The notes beneath the pieces were generated by a model. The model had not been told where the DNA came from, made no database searches, and saw only the letters and a program-made list of their open reading frames with translations. The translations under genes were made by a program, and so were the position numbers. Below are positions 55,756 to 64,000 of a stretch of DNA of 64,000 nucleotides, one piece after another (the stretch's first letter is position 1; the number at the start of each line of letters is the position of its first letter). This DNA comes from Paramacrobiotus metropolitanus. Taxonomy: Eukaryota; Tardigrada; Eutardigrada; Parachela; Macrobiotidae. Location of the stretch: assembly GCF_019649055.1 (NCBI RefSeq), contig NW_026570227.1:2604001-2668000 (forward strand). Reading direction: 5' to 3'.

Positions 55756-56026
55756 AACCGTCCGGCCCCGAATTTACAGTCCGACAACACCGTCCGGCCC
55801 CAAATATACAGTCCGGCAAAATCTCCGCCCCCGAATTTGCAGTCCGGCAAAACCGTCCGCCCCCGAATACGCAGTCTGGGATGTTCACAAGATCGATTAG
55901 AGCAGAAGAAACTGGGTGGGCAAAATTCACGGCGGACGTTTTCTTGGACCGCCGGACGGTTTTGCCGGCTTACAGGCAAAAGCGTCCGGCGGACGGTTTA
56001 TCCGTCCGGACGATTTTGCCGGTTAC
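55691..56026. mobile_element. GC-rich foldback element with perfect 75-bp arms and an internal tandem repeat
   Basis: Arms 55691-55765 and 55952-56026 are exact inverse complements (75 of 75). Next to the left arm are four tandem units of 32 bp (cagtccggcaaaaccgtccg and following), each containing cggcaaaa and ccccgaat. The element is much richer in CpG than the surrounding DNA. No target-site duplication was clear. It lies in exon B of the minus-strand family copy, which it probably disrupted. Confidence 0.85.
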
Positions 56027-56452
56027 AGTTGTGCTCATGATGGCGCAGTAGGGTTTTCAGGTTTTTTTGCCGACATTGAGCCCCATACATCCGCCAAGTG
56101 GTCAATGAACTGCAGCAATGTCATTACGCAATACTTTTATTCAAAACGCGGACTATTATTTTGTGAGTGGAAAGTTTGAGTTGAACTGCTTGAAATGCGG
56201 TTATTGGACCAAAAAAGAAACAAGATTTTTGTTGTGTCGGGAACGAAAAAACTGTCACGAACTGGAAAATTTATTATTGCCCAAAATTCTTCCAGGAGCA
56301 GATTACTTGTCTTGCTAGCGGCATACCCTCACTGTAACAATAATACTATTCCATTTATAATAACTGGCTACTTCGCTTCAGTAGGCTATTATTGCGCCCA
56401 CTACGGTTATAAATAAAAATCGGTTTTAGGATTGAAAAAATGCTAACGGCGC

Positions 56453-56900
56453 CGCCATGCCGGTGGCGTCGTTAATCTGCAGGTTCAGAGTAAAACGGCT
56501 GACATGGAAACGGATGTCAATGAGGTCCACCAGCCACGTAGTGAATCATGTCGCACAGCATCTGCAGGTGGACGGTACTCATTGGGCAGTATTGGACGCT
56601 GCCGGTTTGCGTCAGCACGGGCTGCGTGCCCGGTTGCAGGCGTTTGTACGCGGTTGCCATGCGGAGGAAATCGGTAAATTTCCACTAAGTAAATCGGCAC
56701 AGTCTCCGATCACAACACAACCCCGCGTTTCTGGCTCTTCCCGCCGCACACCGCGCGCAGCCTTGTCTGCTTCATAGTTTCCAGGTTGGAAGATACTTGC
56801 TGGCGTTGCTGCCGCAATTGCTCTGACCGCAACATGTCACTTGTAGCCGGGAAATTGCCTTACACCGTAGATAGTCTGAGTAGCTCTGCCTGGAAACTGG
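56453..56900 (-). pseudogene. Faint exon C remnant of the family
   Basis: Read on the minus strand the stretch has MATAYKRLQPGTQPVLTQTG and MLCDMIHYVAGG, matching YATAPIFKCLRPSTKTLVIQ and LDMVHYVA of the intact copies. Just upstream a RLRAVCGG corresponds to the F-box end. Frames are broken. Together with 56985-57648 it may be the remains of one gene. Confidence 0.45.
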
Positions 56901-56984
56901 CCAGCGACGCCTGAAAACCGCACAGTACTCGTTGTCATTAACCCAGTCGATTTCACACCAAAAACATTCATTATCGCCAGAATT

Positions 56985-57648
56985 CGCAAGCCGCGGTGAC
57001 CATATATTCCAGAAGCTCCAAACGTGGCTGGTACATGTAACCCAAACGGCCGTCCACTAGCCCCACGACATCAACTTCGCATGAAAAGAGAACGCAACGT
57101 AATTCCTAGTGACTAGCCGCTTGATGAGCTCCCCGGATTTTGCAGTGGACGCCGAGTGAAGCGCATCGCCCAGGGGCAGGTTACGCTTGACGAAGGTTTG
57201 CGGATGGACGTAAGGGTGCAGTGACAGTGAGTGCATCATCGCCATCGGATGCGTTGAATGGGGATCACAGCCGTGCAGCGCATTCCGTTGCCCTTTCGTC
57301 GCCGATGGACGTTGGCGCCTCTGTACTGTTCTACAGAACCACCGCGTCCCAAGCTGATGGCTAGGCCAGGCAGGAAGATCAACGTACCCAGCGTCGTCTC
57401 CGGCACCAGGATTTCCACGTGAAATGCCGCGAATTTGGTAAGGAAAGTGCGATGTCGATCACTTTCGTTCCTCTCGCGCGGTGAAGAAAGCCTGTTGAAT
57501 GGGACTTACTGCGCCGCCGGCGCCGGTTGGGGTAGAGCAGGTTGACGAAGAGACCGTTCTGGGCCGCGTCTACCACACGCCCGTACCGCAACATCCCGTC
57601 ATCGTCAAGAATGTCCACTCTGTTAGCGTAATGCAATGGGCTGAACAT
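56985..57648 (-). pseudogene. Tudor-Tudor-KH0 copy on the minus strand, several frameshifts
   Basis: The first Tudor-like segment (VDILDDDGMLRYGRVVDAAQ) starts at 57648. A frame break follows, then the second (EILVPETTLGTLIFLPGLAI; VIPIQRIRWR), another break, the KH0-like part (PQTFVKRNLPLGDALHSAST) and, in a third frame, LVDGRLGYMYQPRLELLEYM. There is no intron between modules. It is closest to the minus-strand copy at 33.8-34.4 kb (shared VPET and LVDGRL), so these form an intron-poor subfamily. Confidence 0.65.
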
Positions 57649-57649
57649 T

Positions 57650-58198
57650 GTCGATCGCTTAGGTCAAACAAGAAACGGGCGGTTACGGGCCAATCACAGT
57701 TCGTGTTTTACATCAGCGCGGAACTCCACTACTGCAATACAGAAACAAATTTTTAAGGAAATTAAATTCACTTGCACATAAAAGCAGAAAAGCAGCCGAA
57801 TATTGTATGTACTATGTACCACGAAATTTTTGAGCACGTGAAGGGCAGCGACAAACCAGCATGCGTATTACGTTCGCAATAAATCCAGTAAAACTTAAAA
57901 GTAAAAAATTTCATATACTGGCGCATACGAATTTCCTCTTACCGTTTCGCAGAATTAGCCACAAAAGGTCGGCAGCCATCAGGTCAACAGAGCAAACAGA
58001 CTCACTTTTTCGTACAGTGAGACGTGAGTCGTATCCGATTCAGCATATAATTGGAATTTGGATACGACTCCGTCGGGCACAAAGGTAAGCCATGCTAATT
58101 CGCAGGATTTAGCCGTTGCTGCTCTGACCCCGTTTTACAAAGAGAAGAATACCCAAAACAAGACTTGAAAAGCTTTAAACGCAATTGCAAATATCTGT
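57650..58198. other. Intergenic, no gene recognised
   Basis: A small inverted repeat, gagtcgtatccgattcagca...aatttggatacgactc, lies at about 58026-58071. No credible ORF. Confidence 0.45.
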
Positions 58199-58370
58199 GA
58201 GCGGAGAAGCGGCTCACGTACAGCGACAAAATCTTTCAAAGGATTTCAACGTATTGCGCCGTGGTGCAGTGGTACTGCCTACGCGGATCTAACGACGTAG
58301 CCGGGGTTCGATTCCCTCATCGGCGCCTTTTTCAGCCGTTTCTCGGTTTCCCTCGGATTGCGCCCTGCTT
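58199..58370 (+). repeat. tRNA-derived SINE, copy 2
   Basis: Second copy of the element at 22623, with an extra block aaaggatttc. The acceptor-like ends (gcgccg and cggcgc) still pair and box B (ggggttcgattcc) is perfect, so this copy is younger or closer to its tRNA source, probably a Gly-type tRNA by its tggtgcagtggta box A. The anticodon loop is about 12 nt, too long for a normal tRNA. Confidence 0.65.
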
Positions 58371-58697
58371 AGATATCGTTAAGTATCATTCAATTTTTAC
58401 TGCGCGGTAATTACTGTGCTTTACTCGATATTATGGTTGGAAGCACTTTGCGTGTTAACATTGAAAAACTGTTCGGACATTACAGAGAAGAGCGAGAAGT
58501 GGTTAACCTCGGTAAGAGCAGACGGCAAAAGAGTACTAAAGACAGAGGTATGGTAGAGGAACGGCAAGTTCCGCCATTTTCTTTGTGTTCCTAATAATTT
58601 TTATTTTTTTCTACTGCAATTTTCTAAACATCCGTCTATGATGGGGTGCTGTCGCTGTTGAAGGCTACTAATTTTTGCTACTTGCAGACCACAAGCC

Positions 58698-60687
58698 ATG
58701 TCGAGCGGAATTTACCAAGCCAACAGCGTCGACGTTGTGGGAAGTGATGGTCTGGCTCGGTACGGACGCGTGGTGGATGTGACAGATGAAGGGGTCTTCG
58801 TTGATTTCCTGTGTCCCAGCTTACACCGACGCTTCCTCCCATTCGGCAGCAGAGTCTTCTTCTCTAAACGGATTTCACCCGAACACCATGAAACCATCGT
58901 GGTTCGTTCCCAAGCTGACCCCAAAATGGACATGGAAGTGCTGATGCGCCCGGATTTGTCCGGTCCGTGGATTTGGTTCCCCGCTCAGGTGGCCAAAATT
59001 GTGCGCGGTGCAACACGCAACCAGTGCGATGTTGCAGTAGTCCGATGGTGGAACAAAGACGTTGGTAGTGCATCTACAGATGTTGTCCCAGTTCAACGAA
59101 TCCGCGATAAAGATACGAGCGAGTAAGCAACTGAAAATCGATATGGATGACCATATGTTTATGATTTGTACGTTGTTCTTTTAATTCAATTTCGTTTGCG
59201 CTTTGCACCCATCTAGACGTATTGGGAACAAGACATTTAAGAAATTTAGCGTCTATGTGCCGGCGACGTGGGGCTCACTAGGCAGAGTGTCGGCAACTGA
59301 CCTGAGAAACCAGCTACGACATCATAAGCACGATTCCCCTGTCTGTTTCTGCAAGGATGACCGTTTTTCTCTTGTGGAAATCTCGCATCGACAGCTGTGG
59401 TACATTAAGTGTTTGAAAATCAGTAATTCGAGGCCAGGGCTGGTTCAGGTGAGCTTATTATCCGCGGAAATAATCAAAGCTGACAAATAGACGTAATTTT
59501 GTTTTAGCCGTTGTGTTTTTTAATCCAGGCAGACCAAATCAGTCCATCTGCTCGCTTGCTGAGAGGGTTAGCCAACCGCCGGACCGACGGTTTTGGCGCG
59601 GACGCTGAGGGCGCCCCCGACACCATGACACTACCGGTTGAGTTGTGGGCGGAGGTCTTCTCGCATCTCAATACTTTGACGCAGAACTCTCTCCGCGCTG
59701 TCTGCTCCTTGTGGGACGGCATTCTGCAGTTGCCAGTATACACTGCCCACAGTGTTGTTGCCTGGACAGAAAGCGAAACCGTCCGTCTGGACCACCTTGT
59801 GTACTATGCAACGGCCCCTATCTTCAAATGTTTGCACCCTTCTACAAAGACCCTTGTGATTCAAGACCCAACATGGCTATTGAAAGACAGCATTCTCGCG
59901 CAAATGCTGGACATGGTGCATTATGTTGCTAAACACATTGGCAACATCCGACTTCAAGTGGTCCGCATCACGGGGATCCGTTGCTATCTGCACGGTGGCA
60001 ACATCTACCTGTCGGGCAAAGGTACAGAATGCCTATTCCACGAAACCGGCGCGACTGTAACTATCGATGAGCATGTATGGTTTGGCCTCAGCTGTGGCGA
60101 CGTCAGCGCGGCTTGTCGCGATCTTCCGTGCGAAGCCATCCAGTTAATGAATGTCTCTCTCAGCGTAGATTATACCAACAGGTACAGTTTATTTAAATGG
60201 GCGCCGATCCTGATCAGAATTACGCCTCGCATCAATGTTACTGCGAATATGAATGGCGCGGTATGGGAAGCGCTGGATGCCGGCTTAACCGTGTTGACGC
60301 TCCGAAAGCGGCGAAAGCTAACGCACTGGCTGAACTGGTTGAACCGGTTGAAAGGAGTGGAACTGGCTCTTTATGTCGGGACGGTTTGCAAGGTGAGAAG
60401 CTTTAATACAGCCAGGCTTTGTGCTGACAGACTGACAGTTGTATATGAATTTGATTTTTGGCATAGTCGTTCGTTGCCACATTATATGTGAAGAAATCCC
60501 CGAATGTTCTTAACAAAGCTTTTTTTGCCAGGTTCTCTGCGCAACCCAGACAGCGGATCCGCGGCCGTCACTGCATTATCACGGGAAGAAGTGGTGCACT
60601 GATTGCCTGAAAGATTTGCAAGTGGAAAAATTGTCGCCGATTTCGCAGCATTTCCTGATGAAACTCCAGGGATGTTTTGGAGAATGA
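58698..60687 (+). CDS. Tudor-Tudor-KH0-F-box family gene, intact copy (558 aa)
   Basis: Proposed CDS: 58698-59122, 59217-59448, 59529-60392, 60532-60687; introns of 94, 80 and 139 nt, all GT-AG with matching phases (2, 0, 0). Residues about 1-60 form a Tudor/Agenet-like barrel (VDVVGSDGLARYGRVVDVTD) and 75-135 a second (MEVLMRPDLSGPWIWFPAQV). Residues 143-218 are KH0-like (KTFKKFSVYVPATWGSLGRV), 252-295 an F-box (LPVELWAEVFSHLNTLTQNS), 296-507 a family-specific region, and 508-558 the conserved cap (LCATQTADPRPSLHYHGKKW). Modules 1-3 follow the order and spacing of the FMRP/FXR N terminus; the RNA-binding KH1, KH2 and RGG parts are replaced by the F-box. Likely an SCF substrate adaptor reading a methylated or RNP ligand (inference). 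A polyadenylation signal aataaa lies at 60816. Confidence 0.8.
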
Positions 60688-60944
60688 CATTAGTGTAACT
60701 GCAGTGATTAATGATTATGTGAGGCTTGAAGAATATCCGTACTGTATTTTATTCGCGTTTCTTTAGATTTTTTATAACAACTGCATAACTGGATGGTAAT
60801 TAAAGATACTGTAGTAATAAAAGCTGAGTTTTTATTATGACTAATGTACGTTTAGCCTTGCGAAGGAAGACAAACCAGCAAAACAAGTGAATCGCTTGAA
60901 TTTTTAATAAAAGTAGTATGTCAATAGGTCTGGCAGGGACACGT

Positions 60945-61265
60945 GATTGGTCAGACACACCCCCTTCTCTGATTGGTCAGACACGCCCCCTTCTCTGATT
61001 GGTCAGACACACCCCCTTCTCTGATTGGTCAGACACGCCCCCTTCTCTGATTGGTCAGACACACCCCCTTCTCTGATTGGTCAGACACGCCCCCTTCTCT
61101 GATTGGTCGAAACCGAGACTGAGGCCGAGACAGGGCCGCTAGTCTGGCATCATCTCTGATTGGTCGAAACCGAGACTGAGGCCGAGACAGGGCCGCTAGT
61201 CTGGCATCATCTCTGATTGGTCGAAACCGAGACTGAGCCCGAGACAGGGCCGCTAGTCTGGCTGC
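60945..61265. repeat. Compound tandem array of inverted CCAAT boxes (6 x 26 bp, then 3 x 57 bp)
   Basis: Six head-to-tail 26-bp units run from 60945 to 61100 and alternate at one base (acacac/acacgc), so the true unit may be a 52-bp dimer. They are followed by three 57-bp units from 61101. Every unit begins gattggtc, the complement of GACCAATC, a CCAAT box. The array lies downstream (3') of the ADP-ribosylhydrolase gene. It could be an enhancer or just a minisatellite. Confidence 0.9.
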
Positions 61266-61406
61266 CTGCTCACTGCAGTCCAGATTGAGAGCGGAGACCA
61301 AACCCGGATCTAGTTTCTGGGTCATGTTTACCCCCTTTCTTTTGTTTCAATTTTCCCCACCCTCTTTTATTTTCTTTTCACATAACAATGAACAAAGTAA
61401 AACAAA

Positions 61407-62585
61407 TCATGACGCACGAACATACGCAGGAGTAGCAGTACAGTTTGTGACAAAAATACAATTTTCGTTAAATCTCTGATGGTCACTGTATGGATCTCCC
61501 GGTGTCCAGTTGCTCATTGTGAACCGACAGTAATGACATTTAACAGTATCTTTTGATCCGATGTAGTACAGGCCCGTCCTCGCCATGGCGCCAGCGGAAG
61601 GTAGGAGGTGTGGCCAATTTTCGATCGTGGAGAGTGGTCCGTCGGGACCGTGCAGTGTGGAAACGTACGTGTACAGCTCTTTTGCTAAGGCATAAATCTG
61701 CTCCTGGCCATCCCACATGCCCACCATTTCGTCAGGTATACCTGAGAATCCGGACCAGGCTCCTGCAATGGCACAAGCCATGGTCCCAATGGCATCAGTG
61801 CATCCTCCAGTTGACATTGCCGCATGAAAAGTGGCTTCAAAAGGGCATCCGCTGCGGCGGCCAATAGCAGCACAGTAAATGGCAACGGGAACTGCGTCCA
61901 AAGGGCTGGTGCCAACGCCAATCGCTTTGAACAATTTCTCTTTCGGTTCAGCGCGTTGCGCGTAGTCCAGCACCATCATCATACGTGTATAAAATTCCTG
62001 ACGTACAGAATCGGGGAGAGACTTGCTAGTGTATTCAACAAGAGCGGCGAGAAACTCAAGCTCCTTCATCTTTTTATTCTTTAGAACCAGACTAATGGCG
62101 TAAGCCTGCAACTGTGCTCCAGCGGCGGCGTCATTGGAGGAGTGGGTAAGTCGAGCTACACGGTCTACAGAGTAACTCATCTGCTCCGTCCGATTGTAAA
62201 AGTACAAGGGAAACGCTGTTATCCAAGCGGCGGGATTACACTCTGTTCCCCGGTTGCGGACGCTCTGCGCCGCGGCGGTCCAGTCTTTTGGGGGCGAATG
62301 TTTCCAGCTGGCAATAATCTCAGTCAGTTTGCCAAAGGCTGTCCGCTTAGTGTAGTTCTGGTAAAAAGCATTGCTGCATTCCCGAGCGGCATTTTCCATG
62401 GAAAAGTAGCCGGTATCCAGTAGTGACCTTCCGTAAGCGTGAGTCAGTAGCATTTTTTCCCAGTAAGTCGAAATTTTACTACGCACCCCCGCCAGGTTCA
62501 TGTGGCAAGACGTGGGGCGCTTGAGGGGTGTTCCAACACATTCTCCGATGAGTGCGCCTAATAAACAGCCTTTGAACTGATCCAT
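61407..62585 (-). CDS. ADP-ribosylglycohydrolase-BIR fusion protein
   Basis: 392 codons, single exon, ATG at 62585. Residues about 1-300 match the ADP-ribosylglycohydrolase (DraG/ARH3-type) fold: MDQFKGCLLGALIGECVGTP at the start, and AAMSTGGCTDAIGTMACAIA, equivalent to the family's GGDTDT...AGAIAGA motif. The N-terminal metal-binding GD is GE here and the first Asp of GGDTD is Cys, so the two-metal site that removes ADP-ribose may be altered. Residues about 320-382 form a BIR domain (ENWPHLLPSAGAMARTGLYY, then CHYC, GDPYSDH and a final Cys), the zinc fold of inhibitor-of-apoptosis proteins, with CCHC ligands all present. The fusion suggests a link between ADP-ribose and an IAP-type partner; whether hydrolysis persists is open. 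Confidence 0.85.
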   Translation of the reverse strand: MDQFKGCLLGALIGECVGTPLKRPTSCHMNLAGVRSKISTYWEKMLLTHAYGRSLLDTGYFSMENAARECSNAFYQNYTKRTAFGKLTEIIASWKHSPPKDWTAAAQSVRNRGTECNPAAWITAFPLYFYNRTEQMSYSVDRVARLTHSSNDAAAGAQLQAYAISLVLKNKKMKELEFLAALVEYTSKSLPDSVRQEFYTRMMMVLDYAQRAEPKEKLFKAIGVGTSPLDAVPVAIYCAAIGRRSGCPFEATFHAAMSTGGCTDAIGTMACAIAGAWSGFSGIPDEMVGMWDGQEQIYALAKELYTYVSTLHGPDGPLSTIENWPHLLPSAGAMARTGLYYIGSKDTVKCHYCRFTMSNWTPGDPYSDHQRFNENCIFVTNCTATPAYVRAS

Positions 62586-62805
62586 GGCGTTTGAAATTGC
62601 AAATGAGCTTTCGTTGCCAAAGAAATCAGCTTTTATCCATGAAACGGTACTGGCGATGACCTACTTTCTCTCTGACTCTCTCTGGTGCAGTCAACTGGTG
62701 GCGACATTCATGTACGAACATATACTAGCGCGTTCTGACCATGTTTGTTCCGTATATATAAGTCGATTCTTTGTCGTTGAAAGCTCATTTGCATCTTCTG
62801 CAGCC
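62586..62805. promoter_or_regulatory. Divergent promoter interval
   Basis: 220 bp separate the ATG of the minus-strand ARH-BIR gene from the ATG of the plus-strand gene at 62806. A TATA box (cgtatatataag, about 62751-62761) lies 45 nt upstream of the plus-strand ATG. No TATA for the minus-strand gene was clear. Confidence 0.55.
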
Positions 62806-63923
62806 ATGGATTCGTTTGACCTTTCAGACTTACTTTTTATCCCAGCGCAACGGGAATACTCTTCTGGATCTTTTCATCTGAAGTTCTTAGATTCTGGTAA
62901 AATCCAAATGACTGGATTTCGATGTTATAAGAAATCTTTGTGACTTTCGATTCCTGAATTTCTACAGGTCCTTGTTTATCTACGTGAAGCGAACAGCCGC
63001 GAAGACGCTAAAGATTTAAGCGATGGTTTGATGGCGAAGCGCGTTGTTGTAAACGGGGTCACCGTCATTCAAATCGATCGATTCATTGGTGAGATCTCTT
63101 GCGGCCGCGCGAGAATTCCTAGAAAAGGAATCAAACTGCTGCATTCCATAAAATGGGGTGATTTGCGACGTTCGTTGGCCTTCATTCAAAACTTCAATAT
63201 TCAACCGTTACCAGCGGAATTTCATCTCGAATGTGCTTCAGCTATTGTTTCGCTAGCAAACGACATGACAAATGGTGACGTGTGGAGAATTGCGCACGAC
63301 GAAACTTTACTGTATCGTCTTGAAACACAATATATGGATATACTGTCCAAGTGCGATGCCTATGACGTCACTGGCGCACCATCGCCAGTGGAATTTCACT
63401 GTTGTAAGTCTTTAAGAGCAATGTTTGTCTGTAGTAATTTCAGTTTTGCGTTTACTGCTCTACTGTTGACATCAACATGGCTTTAGTACGGGCTTTGGAA
63501 GTTTTGGGGGTGCATGAAGATTTTACTATCTACAAAATCAACGCTGTAGTTAGTATGTTTTGGAACCCGAAGGACGTTTGCTTCTTTCTAGTGTTCGATG
63601 CCAAACCGGACGGTTCTGGGTTGAAGAAGGCCATGGACAAAGGAGTTCGCCTGGCGTATGCCGATATCAACAGCATGTTAGGGATGATTCGTAACGGGGC
63701 GCTCCAGGACTACATGGACCGCGCCATCGTTGACAAGAGCGCTGAAAAGTTTTCTCTACCGGGCCAGGGCTGTGTGGATGTTACTGTCAGCATCCACCCG
63801 AAATACGGATGCATGATTCGTTTCTCTCAACCTCGGCGCACCATTCAACTACCATATCAGGGATTCATCAATCTCATGGAGGAAATCTACATCCAGCACT
63901 GGGGACGGGATATTGTTGCCTGA
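62806..63923 (+). CDS. Unrecognised multi-exon protein
   Basis: Starts at the first ATG after a TATA box (MDSFDLSDLLFIPAQREYSS). The exon 1/exon 2 junction is unresolved: a GTAAAA donor at 62897 and a strong acceptor ending at 62968 do not give matching phases, while a weaker acceptor about 22 nt further does. From about 62969 the frame reads VLVYLREANSREDAKDLSDG and on to PSPVEFHC. A 40-nt intron at 63404-63443 then joins in frame to the last exon (MALVRALEVLGVHEDFTIYK), which ends at TGA 63923 after YQGFINLMEEIYIQHWGRDI. No signal peptide, membrane segment or known motif was seen. It shares a divergent promoter interval with the ARH-BIR gene. Confidence 0.55.
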
Positions 63924-64000
63924 CTGGATGCTTCAATTTTTATTAGCATATCTTACTTAGCATTTACTCTGTTCTGTTTGTTGTGAAAAGAAAAAAGGCT

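Noticed and set aside
1-64000. CRISPR array or bacterial operon organisation
   Set aside because: Introns, TATA boxes, SINE and hAT elements show eukaryotic DNA; tandem arrays present are CCAAT and GC-rich minisatellites without spacer structure.

Overview
This is animal (eukaryotic) nuclear DNA. Short GT-AG introns (about 40 to 110 nt, one of 2 kb), TATA boxes, a hAT-type MITE, a tRNA-derived SINE, a 5'-truncated retroelement and an F-box/BIR/ADP-ribosylhydrolase gene complement all point to an invertebrate. My guess, not provable from the sequence, is a tardigrade. Frames were read by eye; splice sites are proposed from GT/AG signals and reading-frame agreement between paralogues.

Region 1 (1 to about 17.5 kb, minus strand) is GC-rich and unlike the rest. 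It is a head-to-tail series of long frames that behave like one giant retrovirus-like gag-pro unit. In order they are: a start with a Gly-2 myristoylation-type N terminus, a coiled-coil Gag with a PPxY motif, capsid-like domain and CCHC knuckle, a canonical -1 frameshift signal, and a retropepsin with the DTGA motif. After these come about 10 kb of novel proline-rich, helical-hairpin and winged-helix-like proteins running off the left edge. No reverse transcriptase, RNase H, integrase or envelope was recognised in the window. Several isolated in-frame stops and frame changes interrupt otherwise intact frames, so the unit is either decaying or uses heavy recoding.

Region 2 (17.5 to 24.9 kb) is AT-richer and largely non-coding. 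It holds a duplicated TATA-containing unit, a SINE copy and a 119-bp-arm inverted repeat that carries the apparent promoter of the next gene.

Region 3 (24.9 to 60.7 kb) is a cluster of at least nine copies, intact to ruined and on both strands, of one multi-exon gene family. Exon A encodes two Tudor/Agenet-like barrels and exon B a KH0-like fold; together they resemble the N terminus of FMRP/FXR proteins. Exon C is an F-box plus a long partner-binding region, and exon D is a conserved C-terminal cap. Two copies look intact (24.9-28.7 kb and 58.7-60.7 kb). Others carry frameshifts, a 7-nt duplication, stops or lost exons. Transposons and foldbacks lie between and inside them: a 1.5-kb duplicated segment, a hAT MITE, a GC-rich foldback with 75-bp perfect arms, and retroelement fragments.

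Region 4 (60.9 to 64 kb) has a tandem array of inverted CCAAT boxes, then a minus-strand gene fusing an ADP-ribosylglycohydrolase to a BIR domain. A divergently transcribed, unrecognised multi-exon gene shares a 220-bp promoter interval with it.
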